A DNA stretch of 64,000 bases from Mytilinidion resinicola (taxonomy: Eukaryota; Ascomycota; Dothideomycetes; Mytilinidiales; Mytilinidiaceae). A model generated the notes under the pieces. The model was not told the DNA's origin, did no database searches, and saw only the letters and a list, made by a program, of their open reading frames with translations. Location of the stretch: the NCBI RefSeq assembly GCF_010093595.1, contig NW_022985461.1, positions 590,999 through 654,998 of the forward strand. Reading direction: 5' to 3'. Positions 10,710 through 22,153 of the stretch are shown here, one piece after another (position 1 is the first letter of the stretch; every line of letters starts with the position of its first letter). The position numbers and the translations under genes were made by a program.

Positions 10710-12521
10710 CGTTGGTCGACCATGCAGGTTCCAGCACTTCGGAACCTTCAGATCGAACGAGTTGCGGATAGTGAGAGATGGTGGTGTAGGGATTGCTTGG
10801 ACATGCGCTAACTAATGCGATTGATTCTGGGACTATTTCAAGATGTGAAGAGAGAAGTTAAGACGATAGGGCGAGGCCTGTAGCCTAGGTTGGCTACGTT
10901 TCTGAAGACGAGGGCACGGCAAATACCCTTGAGGGCAAGGCGGATGCTGTTGCGCCGTAGCCTAGTTCGCGGCGATTGGGTTGTTGTGGTGTAAAGGAGG
11001 ATACGCGATCGAGCGTTAGAATGGCGTTGAGATAGGCGAGAGGTAGTGCCGGGCTTGCCCAAGTGAGGTCTCTGGGGTGGGATACAATGGACCGAGCTGA
11101 GGCGATGAGACCAAGGGTTTGTATGAGAGATGAAGTGGTCAAAGAAGATCTTGGTAGGGATGAAAGGACGTCCTGGTGTTGCTTAGTGAGGCAGTGCAAT
11201 GGGCAGACGTGTTGAGATGCTTTTTAAAAAAGAGGCAGCATCTAGGAAATTGAGATGCTGAGAGGTGTGAAGTGGATGGTGTGGTCCGTTAGATGGATAG
11301 AGCAATCCTTGGGAAATTTAATCAACGTTGTCTAGAGGCTAACGTTTCAATTTACTCAAAGGCTACATGAAGAATTCACGCACGTAACGGGCTTTGATGG
11401 CTTCCCTCATGATATGGTAGATAATATATACTTTTGTGGGGAGATTGAAGCTACTCGCTGGAGAACTACTCGCTGAAGAAGAAGGAAGGGAATGAGATCC
11501 AAGCCGCTTTGACGAATATGAAAAAAAAAAATAGATATGTAATAAGAAGCCATTATGACCGATATAACCTGGTTGTATGGGGATTGGAAAGTACCACCGA
11601 AGGGACCATCGTAAATATCTTGTGGACCGTTACTGAAGAGGGATGAATGACAAGGAAGGGCATTGGACAAAGGTGTGTCTTTGCCGTCCGTTTCTGCTGC
11701 TCGATGTGAGATTGTGGCGCACCGGGATCATGATGGCTAATTTCATAAGCCTCGCGCGCCTCTCTCTTCTTATAGCCTCTGCACGACGTCATTGTGAGGG
11801 CAACGCCGTGTTTCCAATAGCTAAGATCGTCGGGGCTGTGGTGGAGAGGGGGATAGCGATGAACGATAAATAGAGGGTAAGATGACAGGACCTCCGCTTT
11901 TTCGACTTGGGAATAGCAAATGGATTGCAAAGGAGCAAGGGAAGAGAAACAAGCAAGTAAAGAGCTGTGTATGTCTTCCGTATAGGGTCATAGGGCCGCC
12001 GGAAATTTGGTATTTGTGGTTCAGATAATCCCAATCCCGAGGGAACTTTCGAAAATCTGCGGCACCATCCCAGACCTTCAAGATCGGGTTGCGGAGTCTC
12101 CCGGCTTTTCTCAGTATGGATGTTGGTAGAACCAGGACATATCAAGCTGGATCCGCAACTCTCTTGGTGATGGTAATTCATTCCAGATCATTGGAAACCA
12201 TAGCCTACATTTTTCCGGTGTGGGTCGATAAACGAGGCCCGGTGCTCGTCGCCCGCCGAAGCAAGATGGACCAGGTGAAGAGGACCATCTCAAAAAGCCG
12301 TCCGTACTGCTAGAATTGCAACTCCCATAGGTGTTGTAGAGCAGAAAATAAATGGGAAATGAATAGAGGTGGATGTAGCGTGGTGCTTGCTATGACAAAC
12401 TAGTTAGGTCCAGGCTTTTTCGTATGTCGATGAAATCTGAACCTGGTCAACTGGAAGTTCAATCGACTCGGCTTCTTTACCGTGCGGATTCGATGCCCGA
12501 AGAATGGTCGCTCTTTAGCCA
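10710..12521. other. 5' flank of family-A copy 1; no supported gene
   Basis: Overlapping short frames on both strands (10.8-12.3 kb) lack motifs. The flank contains CCCAAGTGAGGT...GGGGTGGGAT at about 11,050, a motif that recurs three times upstream of copy 2. This suggests that the duplication of family A included upstream DNA. A poly-A run lies at 11,521-11,531. Confidence 0.4.
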
Positions 12522-14131
12522 TCATAGCTTCCATAGGGCATCGGTGCCCACGATATTGGAGAACTCAATGTTCTTTTCCCGGCTCCAATCGCATATCCAT
12601 GTCCCAGGGCGCTCAGCACGGTATAATCCCCCGGGTTGGAGCTCGGTTCTCAAGGGCAACAAGGACAATGCATAGATATCTTTCCCCAAGTGGTTTGCTG
12701 CAGTGACACTGAGCATGATGCACGGTCTCCGTGCACCGGAGCATGCGCGACAAGCCCGACTCCTGGGGTAGCCTTTCGGCCACGTTGATTTTGCATGACG
12801 TTCCATACCCTGGATTACTCCTATGCAGTTTTTCTCCCAGTAATGGTTGCCACAAGGGTTTTCCTCCCAAGGAAACTTCATGTTGGTGTTACGGTAATAC
12901 TCGGCTAGAAAGTTCTTCAGATATGCCGCCAGCGGCGCTTGCAATAGCGGCGGGAAGCTGTCGTCACTCAAGTTTATGTTAGGGGGGAGGGACGCGACGA
13001 ATTTGATCCCGGGCGCGTTCCATGCTTTTTGTATGTAGTTTTGAGCTGCTGAAAGCGATGAAGAGATATCCGCGCAGGAGATCACTTTCGGATACTCAAG
13101 GCTAGAGTCTATGCTCGCGCGCTTGCTTGGTCTGGCAGAATAATCTTCATCAGAGTCATAATTTTCATCTAAATCATAATCTTCACCCGAGTCGGAATCT
13201 CCCACTCGTGGCCTTTTGCGCATTCTGCCGGTCGCTTGCGTCGTTGTCGCTGATGTTTGAGCAGTAGATGGCCGTACCTGTAGGTATCGCTTGACCGTCT
13301 GAACATCAGCTAGCACCTTCTCGAGGACCGTCTTTCCGTTCTGCACCACCGCGAGCTCCGTTGCAGCGCGTGAAGTTTGGGGCTCCAGTCGGGTGACTAC
13401 CTCTTGCCCTTGCCGTTTCTTGATATCGAGCGAAACCTGGATTTCAGTAATCTCGCGCTGAAACACTTCCCCGAACTTCTTGAGTTCATCCTCCGCCTTG
13501 CCATCCTCAACTCGCAATCCCACCAGCCTCCCTTTCTCTGCTTCGCCTTCATCTTGCAGCTTCTTCTTTCCTTATGAAAGTCTTCGAGCAAGGACTGGAT
13601 TCTGGCTTCATGATGTTCTACGATCGATCTGTTCTTGTTTTCCTGCTCCTCTCCCATCTGTGCAATGACTACTCGCAGTTCTTCTGCGCACGCCCTCTCT
13701 TTCATCACCTCCTCGCACAACGTCTTCACCTCTTGTTCCCATGTCTCTTTCGCCGCCCTCTCTTCATCCCGGGACGCTTCCATCGTCTGAAGCTTGTCGT
13801 CCAGCTCTCCCGCCCGCATCTCAGAAGCAGTAAGTTGGCCTTCAAAGACGCCCGATTGTGTTTTCGCATCCGCGAGTCCCTTCTTCAGATCGTTGTTGTC
13901 TTGCTTTATGTCATTGTACAAGATCTCGAAGAAATCAGCCCTGATTTTCAATCTCTCCTCGCGAGACTTGACGGGTTTATTCAGGGTTGCCGTGGAAGCA
14001 TTGGACAGATCTGGGCTGGAAGCTGTAGAAAGCTCGCTTGGGGATGCGGCATCATGTACGCCGGGGTGGGGAATGGACGTCGAGATGTCTGCCGTCATGA
14101 TTGGCGCAGTTGCGCCATCAGCGTAGTCCAT
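12522..14131 (-). pseudogene. Family-A coiled-coil/cysteine-motif protein, copy 2, frameshifted
   Basis: From ATG 14131 the protein has a Ser/Ala-rich N-terminus (about 50 residues), then a coiled coil from SREERLKIRADFFEIL to IVEHHEARIQSLLEDFHKE. At about 13,565 the coiled coil moves one frame, reading KKLQDEGEAEKGRLVGLRVE in the frame that continues to 12522. This needs a single-base indel in a purine run. Downstream are an acidic Asp/Glu/Tyr repeat (DSGEDYDLDENYDSDEDY), a helical region, and SRACRACSGARRPCIML (C-x2-C-x6-C) followed by LSLLPLRTEL, which matches the C-terminal block of copy 1. Function unknown. With the indel corrected the product would be near 530 residues. A sequencing or assembly error is an alternative to true decay. 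Confidence 0.6.
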
Positions 14132-15658
14132 TGAGTTGGCGCCTCTCTAGTAGTGAGGGAAGTGTGTTGGCGTGTTACTATTGATTCAAAGATGGAGTGA
14201 GTGGCGAGGTGGAAAGTTGAGTTATGAGTTGAAGTTGATTAAGAGGCGGAGGTGAGGTCTGAAGTGGAGGTTAGCTGGATTGAAGTCAGAAGCAACCATG
14301 GGCACGAACGAAGTTTACCGCAGAGCTGCAACGTTTTTGCACTTGGTGAGGCCGAGAGGTGTAGGATAGAAGTAGCAAGCAAGCATGCACATAATACCTC
14401 TATAGCTTAGGGACTAGGCTGGTGTTTCCCAAGTGAGGTGATCGGAGTGGAGTGCGATGGTCAAAGATGGTGCGACTCCGGCATAGTAAAAGCAAGGAAG
14501 CCGCGGAGAATAGCTGTCTATATAGACGTGAAAGAGTTGACCAAGTGAGGTCCTAGGAGTGGACGGGGATGGGGAAGGCGAGGATTCAAGGCTTAGCCGT
14601 TGAGCGGAAAGAGGTGTTTGCATAGGTAGAAGAGAGGGGTAGTATAGACTAATGAGGTGGTAGGAGTAAAATATGACGTGGAGCGTGATAAGTGGAGGCC
14701 TAGACGTCAACGGGGAATACCAAAGATGGCTTTCAACGATCTTGGGATATTTTGAGATGACTGGCATGGAATTCCCAGGAGACGAGTGCTTGAGAGAGAT
14801 TTGAAAAGATGTATTGACGGAGACGAGTGATCGGAGTGGAGTGTGACGGGGATGGTGATGAGTGGAGATCCACTTGACATGGGATATGTTGAAAGAATTT
14901 GGAACGCTCCCGACCAAAATGTTGATTGGGACACTGGCAAGGACTAATTGCTGGATATGACTGAAAATTACACGCCGCAGAGCTCCAGGGATCTATGCAA
15001 TACGTATCATTGAGTATGCACCATACGTGGCGCTGCTTTCGACATCCGCATGCTTGACTTGGAACCTGACAGACTTGCGATCCGTCCGTGTATAACAGTA
15101 TCCTAGAAATGGTGCCTGCTATCGAAGTTAGACATTTACAGCCATCACCGTTCTGCACGCTGGGCTGCTGCACGAACCGCCAACGTGGCCAACCTAACGG
15201 TACCCATCTTCGTATGGCTCAAAGCCCCAGCGATGCCAAATCTTTGACGCATTTGCGGACCGTCGAAGACGAATGGTGGACCTTTGATCTATCGTACGAT
15301 TAATTGTTTGCCGCCAGAAATGACACACGCTCTACGTCTTGTGCTACGCTATATGTCAATACGCTCAAATTGACGACAGATTCATGCGTAGAAGGGAAAG
15401 TTCGGGCTCTGCTGCATGTAGTATAGAGATAAGCCATGAGACACATATGACATCCAAATCCCAGAATCTATAACCGTAATACCTTGCCGACCGTGAATGG
15501 GATACTAAAATTGCACATATGCTCAATTAGTGTCTGCTGATAAGTAGACCTACGCCAATGACCCGATGCTCCGGCCTTGGGACCAACTCCCAAACTCCGC
15601 AATGCTGGTATAGAACAAGACCACCCCGCCAAGATGCCACACGCCAAATCACGCTGCG
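14132..15658. repeat. Phased ~25-bp motif at ~110-bp spacing upstream of family-A copy 2
   Basis: The motif AAGTGAGGT..T.GGAGTGGA followed by a GATGG-like end occurs at 14,431, again at 14,543 and in weaker form at 14,651. A partial copy (GATCGGAGTGGAGTG) is at about 14,828. The DNA between motifs is not conserved. Nothing else is recognised between 14.9 kb and the 3' end of arl1. Confidence 0.4.
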
Positions 15659-16450
15659 CTACGTCGATTCCGACTGTACAGTTTGCTGCATGCTCCGTTA
15701 GTACTATGCTCTCAAACCTCGAAGCCGGTCTGTCACTCACCACCAACCAATCCATACCCTCATCCACACCTCTCCCATCAATCGCAGAGCACGCCACGAT
15801 ACTCCAGTTCCTGTCCTTCAGCTCGCCTAGCCGCAGCGCCTCAGATATCTCTCCTGCCCCCTTTGCGCCCGGCTGATCTTGTTTGTTCGCGAATACCAGC
15901 AATGCCGCGTCGCGCAGCTCCTCCTCATTCAACATCGCGGCGAGTTCTTCGGAGGCGGTTCCTAGACGGTCAATATCGGTGGAGTCGATGACGAAGATAA
16001 CAGCGGCGGTGTTGGCATAGTAGCAGCGCCAGTAGGGCCGGATCGAGGTTTGGCCGCCTAGATCCTGCAGAGGAACTATATCAGCAATAGCCAAGAAGCA
16101 TGAGAAGAATGCTACTCACCCAGACGTTGAAATTCAGGTTCTTGTACGTGACAGACTCGACGTTGAAGCCTATTGTCGGTATCGTTGTGACGACTTCTCC
16201 TATCTGTAAACCCTAGTTAGCATGGAACAAATACCATGCTCAGACTTCGAGAAAGACGTACCTTTAGACGATATAGCAGCGTTGTTTTCCCCGCATTATC
16301 CTACCCCCGACAACGTATTAGTCTGCGATGCTCGGGGACTAGTCTCCGTGGACGCGTGGACTTGTTGGCACTTACGAGCCCCAATATCAGAATCCGGATC
16401 TCCTTCTTTGCAAATATCAGCGAGTAGAAGCGTGAAATTTGACCGCCCAT
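15659..16450 (-). CDS. arl1: ADP-ribosylation factor-like GTPase Arl1 (Golgi)
   Basis: Five exons join to a 182-residue protein: 16450-16376, 16300-16262, 16203-16120, 16064-15741 and 15685-15659. All four introns are GT-AG; the last has a perfect TACTAAC branch site. The protein starts [10 protein letters not shown], with Gly2 available for N-myristoylation. It has the P-loop GLDNAGKT (split by intron 1), TIPTIGFN as switch [21 protein letters not shown] spanning switch II (the RPYWRCYY run separates Arl1 from Arf1), NKQD and CSAIDGRG. Arl1 acts at the trans-Golgi, recruiting GRIP-domain golgins. The length equals the family norm and all nucleotide-binding motifs are intact. It is the clearest housekeeping gene in the window. 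Confidence 0.95.
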
Positions 16451-17878
16451 CTTGATCTGGCTTCTTCTCCGGACGCTCTTTAGGTGTAGTTACGCTCGTG
16501 TGGTGTTGATTTGCCACTCTCGGGGGAGCCGGAGTCGCTGGCGAGAGGAGGATGGGGGCGGTTGGTGGGTTCGGCTAGTAGGTATATATCTGTCGGGTTT
16601 GAGGAAGGATAAGAGGGTTTGAGAGGGTAGAGCGCGACGGGAGTTCGTTATTGTGGTGGCCTTTGAAGTCGATCCGTAATCTCGAAATGCAGCGCTTCGG
16701 AGCTGAGGGTTTTTCCGATCCGACGGCGCTTTTCCACCACCACTCTCCCTGTTCCCGATTCTCATCGGACGACAGCATTTGACACCTTATAAATGTGCCA
16801 TAATACATCTCAAGTGAGACCGAGTCTACTGCCATCTAAGACAGCTGGTGTTACTGCCATTCTGACGGGACATCGATCTGACTTTGGAATTCACGATGCT
16901 GTAGAACACGCCAGGACGAACCACGAACTATCGGTCATAGAAACCGGGATAGACAAGATTTGGATGTTTATATATTTGGAAGAGGAAATCGACATTGAGC
17001 AAGTATTACCCCCTTCTCCTCCGCCATGCATTCGAAACCCGCTTAGTGTCTTACTTAAAAGTACCCGATCTCTGCAATCGGAACACGCGTGTTCGAATCC
17101 AGAAAGATGTTTCCAGAGTTTAGCAAAGACTGGAGAGAGTGTTTGCCTGTTCTACGCCTGTCAAGCCTTGGTTTTTTTCATACTGGATGGATGATATCAC
17201 AGCTGATCAAAACAAAATGTCCGAAAGAGGGTTGCAAGCATTGTGAGGATCCTCTTTTCCTGCTCAAGCATCGCCTTCAAACATACACATATTGGTTTCT
17301 GCACATTCCCTTCGCCACTTTCGATGAGTCTCACGTACAAAATATAATCTTTGCAACAACTCTTATAAACCGTCTCCAACCTTCACTAGAAAACAAATGT
17401 ACGTCTTCGCGTTGATATAGAATAACAGCATAGTTTCCATTACAGTGTCTACTTCATTGCTTCACGCCATTACATATTACTCTAATGGCGGTGTTGCCGC
17501 TCTCAGCCGTGGGGCTTCCTTCGCTCCGCGAGCATCGCCGGCACATAGCTTTATAGAATATGAAAACTCCATCGGCCTACGCGATGCTTAGTGGAAGACG
17601 CATAGCTTGAGTCGCTCCGACCTACGGCGGCCCGCGCTATCGCGGATAGATGCGGCCGCGGTTGGTCGCATTCACTATCCAACCCCGTTCTGCTGGAGGG
17701 GCCTTCCTCGACCGCAAGGCGCGGACAGCTCTGCTCTTCTCACACACTCCGACATCCCCACTGAATGCTGGAACCTTCACTCACCTCTCATCTTCTCACA
17801 CTTTTGCTACGTCAGTTAGCGAATCCTTGCCTAGCAACATCTCTGTTGCCATTCGGAATACCTTCGAAACATCTCGAC
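16451..17878. other. Intergenic region between arl1 and the family-B gene
   Basis: This holds the 5' flank of arl1 and, at the right end, of the 17.9-kb gene. Open frames at 16.8-17.4 kb have no motif and no splice-supported extension. A word GTGTTCGAATCC at about 17,088 resembles a tRNA B box but has no pairing arms. Confidence 0.4.
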
Positions 17879-20800
17879 ATGGCTCCACGCGCCACTGAAG
17901 GTACCTTTCCTCGATACCACCAACCGTCTCGATGACTGTCGCGCTGACCAAGGCTTTGTAGGGAACCTTGCCGTTTCCCAGAGGACCACCCGCTCCACTA
18001 CGGTAAGATCCTTTCCCGCTATCGATACCTCGTTTCCTTCCATCGCGGCTCCCATCGCACGCTATTGATACGCGAATTACCAACACCCTAACCCCTTGCC
18101 GCCATGCCGCCATGCCTCCATGCCTTGAGCATCGTATGACAGCTTCGCACTTACACACGTTTCATCTAAGACTAACCGGATCCTCTTCTAGAGCGCTCAA
18201 CGTCCTGCACTTAAAGACCTCACGAATACCCGTCCGGGTCCACACGGCGACGAGACCACGCCCGCTTGCCGAGGTCTTGCGGTTAAGCTTGTGAAGAAGA
18301 AGGTAGACGACTCGGAGCCTGGTATGTGTAGCCATTCACCTCGGTCCTTGCTAGCTGCCTTCGACTGACATTCTTTTAGAAGATGAGCTACCGATACGCC
18401 CTCTCGACCCAAAAGATTACAACAAGGATTACAAGCTGGCCCAGCTCCGAGCCTTGTGTGATCGCGACGGCATCGCATATCCCAAGTCCACTACAAAGCG
18501 TAACGTCATCGACCGCATCGTGTCGTTCGACCTTCAGAACAAGGTGGGCGACTGGGACACTGATTGTACGCTTGATTCCTACGATCCTTTTGCGGACGAC
18601 AATAGCGATGGTGAATCAGATATCCGGGCTGGTAGCAATGCGCAATCCGAAGTCTCCGAAGACAAGCAGAAAGGCGGGAAGAGTCCGTCTGAGTCCAGGG
18701 ACCCGGACTGGGCACAGCTCAAAGTGCTCAGAAAAATATTCTACAACAAGTTTAACAGCGCTGTCGATGTGAAGGATTCTGGCCTTCTGATCAATCTCGT
18801 GGAATGCGCATGCCAGTTGGGACGCTCTGAATCCCGGGCCTATGACAAGAAGAAGGCGAGTGATTTCCACTATCTGTATACTCGACTAGTGGATAAGTAT
18901 AAGAGATATGTTGGAGACTCAAGGCACCACAGAATCCCTGGCGATATGAAGTTTATGCTTGAGTTCCTCAAGTACTACTACGAGCTCAAGCCAGAGCGCA
19001 ATAGCCAAGACTTCGCTGTCTTCAGTCACACATACGCCGAACAGCAACGTCGACAGGCTAGCCGGTCAGCCTCGGCCGAGAAGAGCCTTGCCGAAGAAGA
19101 CAACGATAATGGAGGTGTGCTCAATGAACCCAAAAAAGACAGCGCCGCTGAGAACAACACTAGAAGATATGAGCAGAGGGACTTCGAGGATCTCAAAGAA
19201 GAGCTCGGCAAGAAGGTTATTGGTCTTGGTAATGATGTGGCTGTTCTGACTTCGCTGTTGAAATTCTGTCACGAGACACGACCGACGAAAAACATGGGCA
19301 CGCATTTCACGTCTCGCAATGCGGCCTGGTTGAAGCGTCTTGTTCAGCAGAAGTGTGCAAAGCATACCGGCGGCACGGCACGAGATAAAGACTTCGCTGC
19401 TGCGCTTCTCTATTTCTTTGACACAATCAATGTCGAGGTCCACGTCGGGGATGATAGAAGCACAAGGGCCCATCCTAGTAATATTGCTCCACAAGCTGAG
19501 ACGGTTGAAGAAAGGACTACCTCGATGAGTATTTCGCGTGTCGAAGCTCCTGAGGATGTTCCGGTCAAGAAGACGAAGAGTCCCGCCACCACCGAGATCG
19601 CTGGGTCCGCACGGAGCGAGGTCAGCTTCGAAGGCAAGAAAGAGTACCAGGGCCTTATCACCAAAGGAGTCCAAACATCCAGCAAGAAGACTGCCAACTC
19701 CGATCGAGAAGACTTCGCCAAAATTGAGTTCAGTGTTCTCAGAAAAGACATCAAGCAAAGGATCACAGCACATTTACATGACACCGCTTTCATTGCCAAG
19801 CTCTGGCGAATCTGCTACAGGCTCCGACCTTTGAAAACGGGTCAATTGCCAGAATTCTATTCTCGTGACCCTGAGTATGTCGTAGGTGGATTCAGTCAAA
19901 AGTTCCACGAACACGTCGAGACTGCCCAGAAGAGAGTTGATGGAGACAAGGACCTCATAGTTGAGCTCCTCATCGCCTTCGATGCTCTAAGGTCCGAGGC
20001 TCGCCACAAAGAGCACGTCGTCTCTGGTGTTGAGAAGGGATCCTCCGAAAAGACTGAAGCGGAGAGGACCAAGGATGAGAAGGCGCAAGAGCCGCAAGGA
20101 GTCGTAAAGAGAAAACTGACAGGGGATAAGCCGTGCGAGAAAAGGATCAAAACTAGCGGTGTAAGTGTGGCCAAGAACAAGTCTACTGCATCAGCACTGC
20201 CGCCATCTCGTCCAACGACAACTCCCACCGTCGCGTCCAGGAAGCGTAGTCGTGGTGAGGATGAAGTCCAGCAGAGAAAGAAGGAACATGAAGTTAAGAA
20301 GGCTCGGCCCACCATCGGACTCAATAAACCAACAAAGCGCACGCGCGATGAGGGTGAGAAAGAGAGAGAAAGCAAGGAACCCACGGCAAAGAAGCTCCGC
20401 ACCACTGCCCAACGCATTGAACCACCCAACGGCAACGCACCCTCCATGCCACAGAAGGGCCTGTTCGAAAGCAACTCGCAAGTACCTCATCCGCCGCCTC
20501 CCTCCGCCGTAGTACCAGCGCCAGCCGCCGCTCCACAGCCACAGCCTCTAGCGTCACGCTCGCCCACTCCACTAGCATCCGAAGTTCTCACACCCTATGC
20601 GTCGCCTTGCCCTTTTCCACTAGCCTCGCTGGGTGTCATTCAGTGGTGGTCCCCGCCTCGCACTCCGCTGGCGTCAGAAGTTGTCACACCAGGGGCGTCG
20701 CCTTCTCTAGCTCCACCCGCACCGCCTGTTGTCACGCCGCTGGCATTACCTCCGCCAATGCTGCTTATTCCATCCAAGAAGCGAAAGCGTGAAGATGTAG

Positions 20801-21033
20801 CCTCCGAGGCAAAGGCTAGTCCTCCTCCTAAGAAGAGCTTTACCGAATATATGAAAGAGAAGAAGGCAAAGGCGGAGAAGGCGGCAGCGGAGACGAAGGC
20901 CGTCGAAAGTAGTGGTAAGAGTGCTGCAGGAAACACCCTGGGTTCCACCGAAACTGTCACTGCCGCCTCTACCAGGAAAACTCTTCCATATCCGGAGAAT
21001 GAGGTTGATTGGGAAGGTGGCGAGATCCAGTAG
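17879..21033 (+). CDS. Family-B protein 1: SAP-like domain plus three helical modules
   Basis: I join four exons (17879-17900, 17962-18002, 18192-18321, 18380-21033) into 948 residues. The junctions are supported by matching the spliced N-terminus to the paralogue at 41-43.7 kb: both read (Q/K)xRPALxDxTNTRP, then a basic stretch, then a helical block ending MCDRD/LCDRD. Residues about 73-120 (YKLAQLRALCDRDGIAYPKS) look like a SAP helix-turn-helix. Three related modules of roughly 90-100 residues follow (about 172-270, 332-418, 505-605), with cores LLKFCHETRP, LWRICYRLRPLK and LLINLVECACQLGR. The C-terminal 300 residues are basic and Pro-rich, with several KRxR/KKxR NLS-like clusters and repeats of PLASEVxTPxASP. 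A nuclear, nucleic-acid-associated role is inferred; no known family is recognised. Confidence 0.72.
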
Positions 21034-22153
21034 CTGCACTACAGGTCGTGTGAAAAGATGACGGCTTCTGCTGAAAGGTATGTTCTTTCTCTTCTATCTT
21101 CGTGTGATGTAATACTAACATCTCTCCAATCCAGAAGAAGCAACGAACATGACGAGCGAAGTTGAAGCAAAGGGCCCGCTCCAGGCCTGTCACGCTACCA
21201 AGCCAATCCACGCGTAGGTGTATCGAGCCGCGTAAACGCCAAACACCACCCGCAGCACCACGCCGAGAAAGAGGGACGCTGGGTGCTCAGTATTGCGTGC
21301 ATTTACCTGGTAAAAACACGTATGTGAAGGGGCAGAGTTGTAATCCAACCAAGTTTTGAAGCGATTTGAGGGGGTCCTGGAATGTTTGAGGCACCCCTGG
21401 GCTAATGAGAAGGTTGAGAATGCAATTTTTAATGGGGCGGTCATGGAGTCGATTTCCTGCGTTTTTGCTTTCCTTGAGGTGCCATCAAGGTACCCCTACT
21501 CCCCCTTAACTAGCCGACTCACTCAGCCTTGCCAAGGCATCCTACGACTTGCGACCATGATATCTGCAACCCATTCATGGGGCGTGGGGGGAGTACGCCT
21601 AGTTATGATGGAAGCCGCGGACTGGGTGGGTTGGCGAGCTATGGGGGTTTGGGGGTATCGGTGACCCAAGCAATATAGGTACAAAAGGATTTGAAACTTC
21701 ATCCTAATCTTCAGGAGCAATATCACATCAACTTGACTTTCATTTTGCTAGACCTTACAATACCCCAAGACGTCCCCGACCGTAGCAGAGGCCAAGGAGT
21801 ACGATGTAAGATTCCGAACACTTTAAATTTGACACAAATCACGCCGTTCCTTGAAATCCGTACGCATGCCAGGCCCTCGAAAACAGTCTAGTTTTGTCTA
21901 TCATTTTGCAGGACCTCCTAGTACGCCAAGACACCCTTACTCATACCAAATTCATACACATAAGATGTTAAGTCTTCGGCCTCTTAAATCTAGTCCAATT
22001 CATTCCTAGCTAATACGACAAAGATAGCACTTAACACACTCTGAACGGCGATGGCTTCGTTTCGTCTAAACAAGTGCTAATACTAGAAAAGAAATCGTGT
22101 CTCTTCTTTTACATAATGAACCAACGGCAACAAGAAAACGGAAAGCGTATTCC
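21034..22153. other. Convergent intergenic region, nothing recognised
   Basis: The 3' ends of two convergently oriented family genes face each other here. No coding frame or structured element is evident. Confidence 0.4.

Noticed and set aside
17080..17110. GTGTTCGAATCC, resembling a tRNA B box
   Set aside because: The flanking bases cannot form a T stem and no A box or acceptor stem is found upstream at suitable distance.
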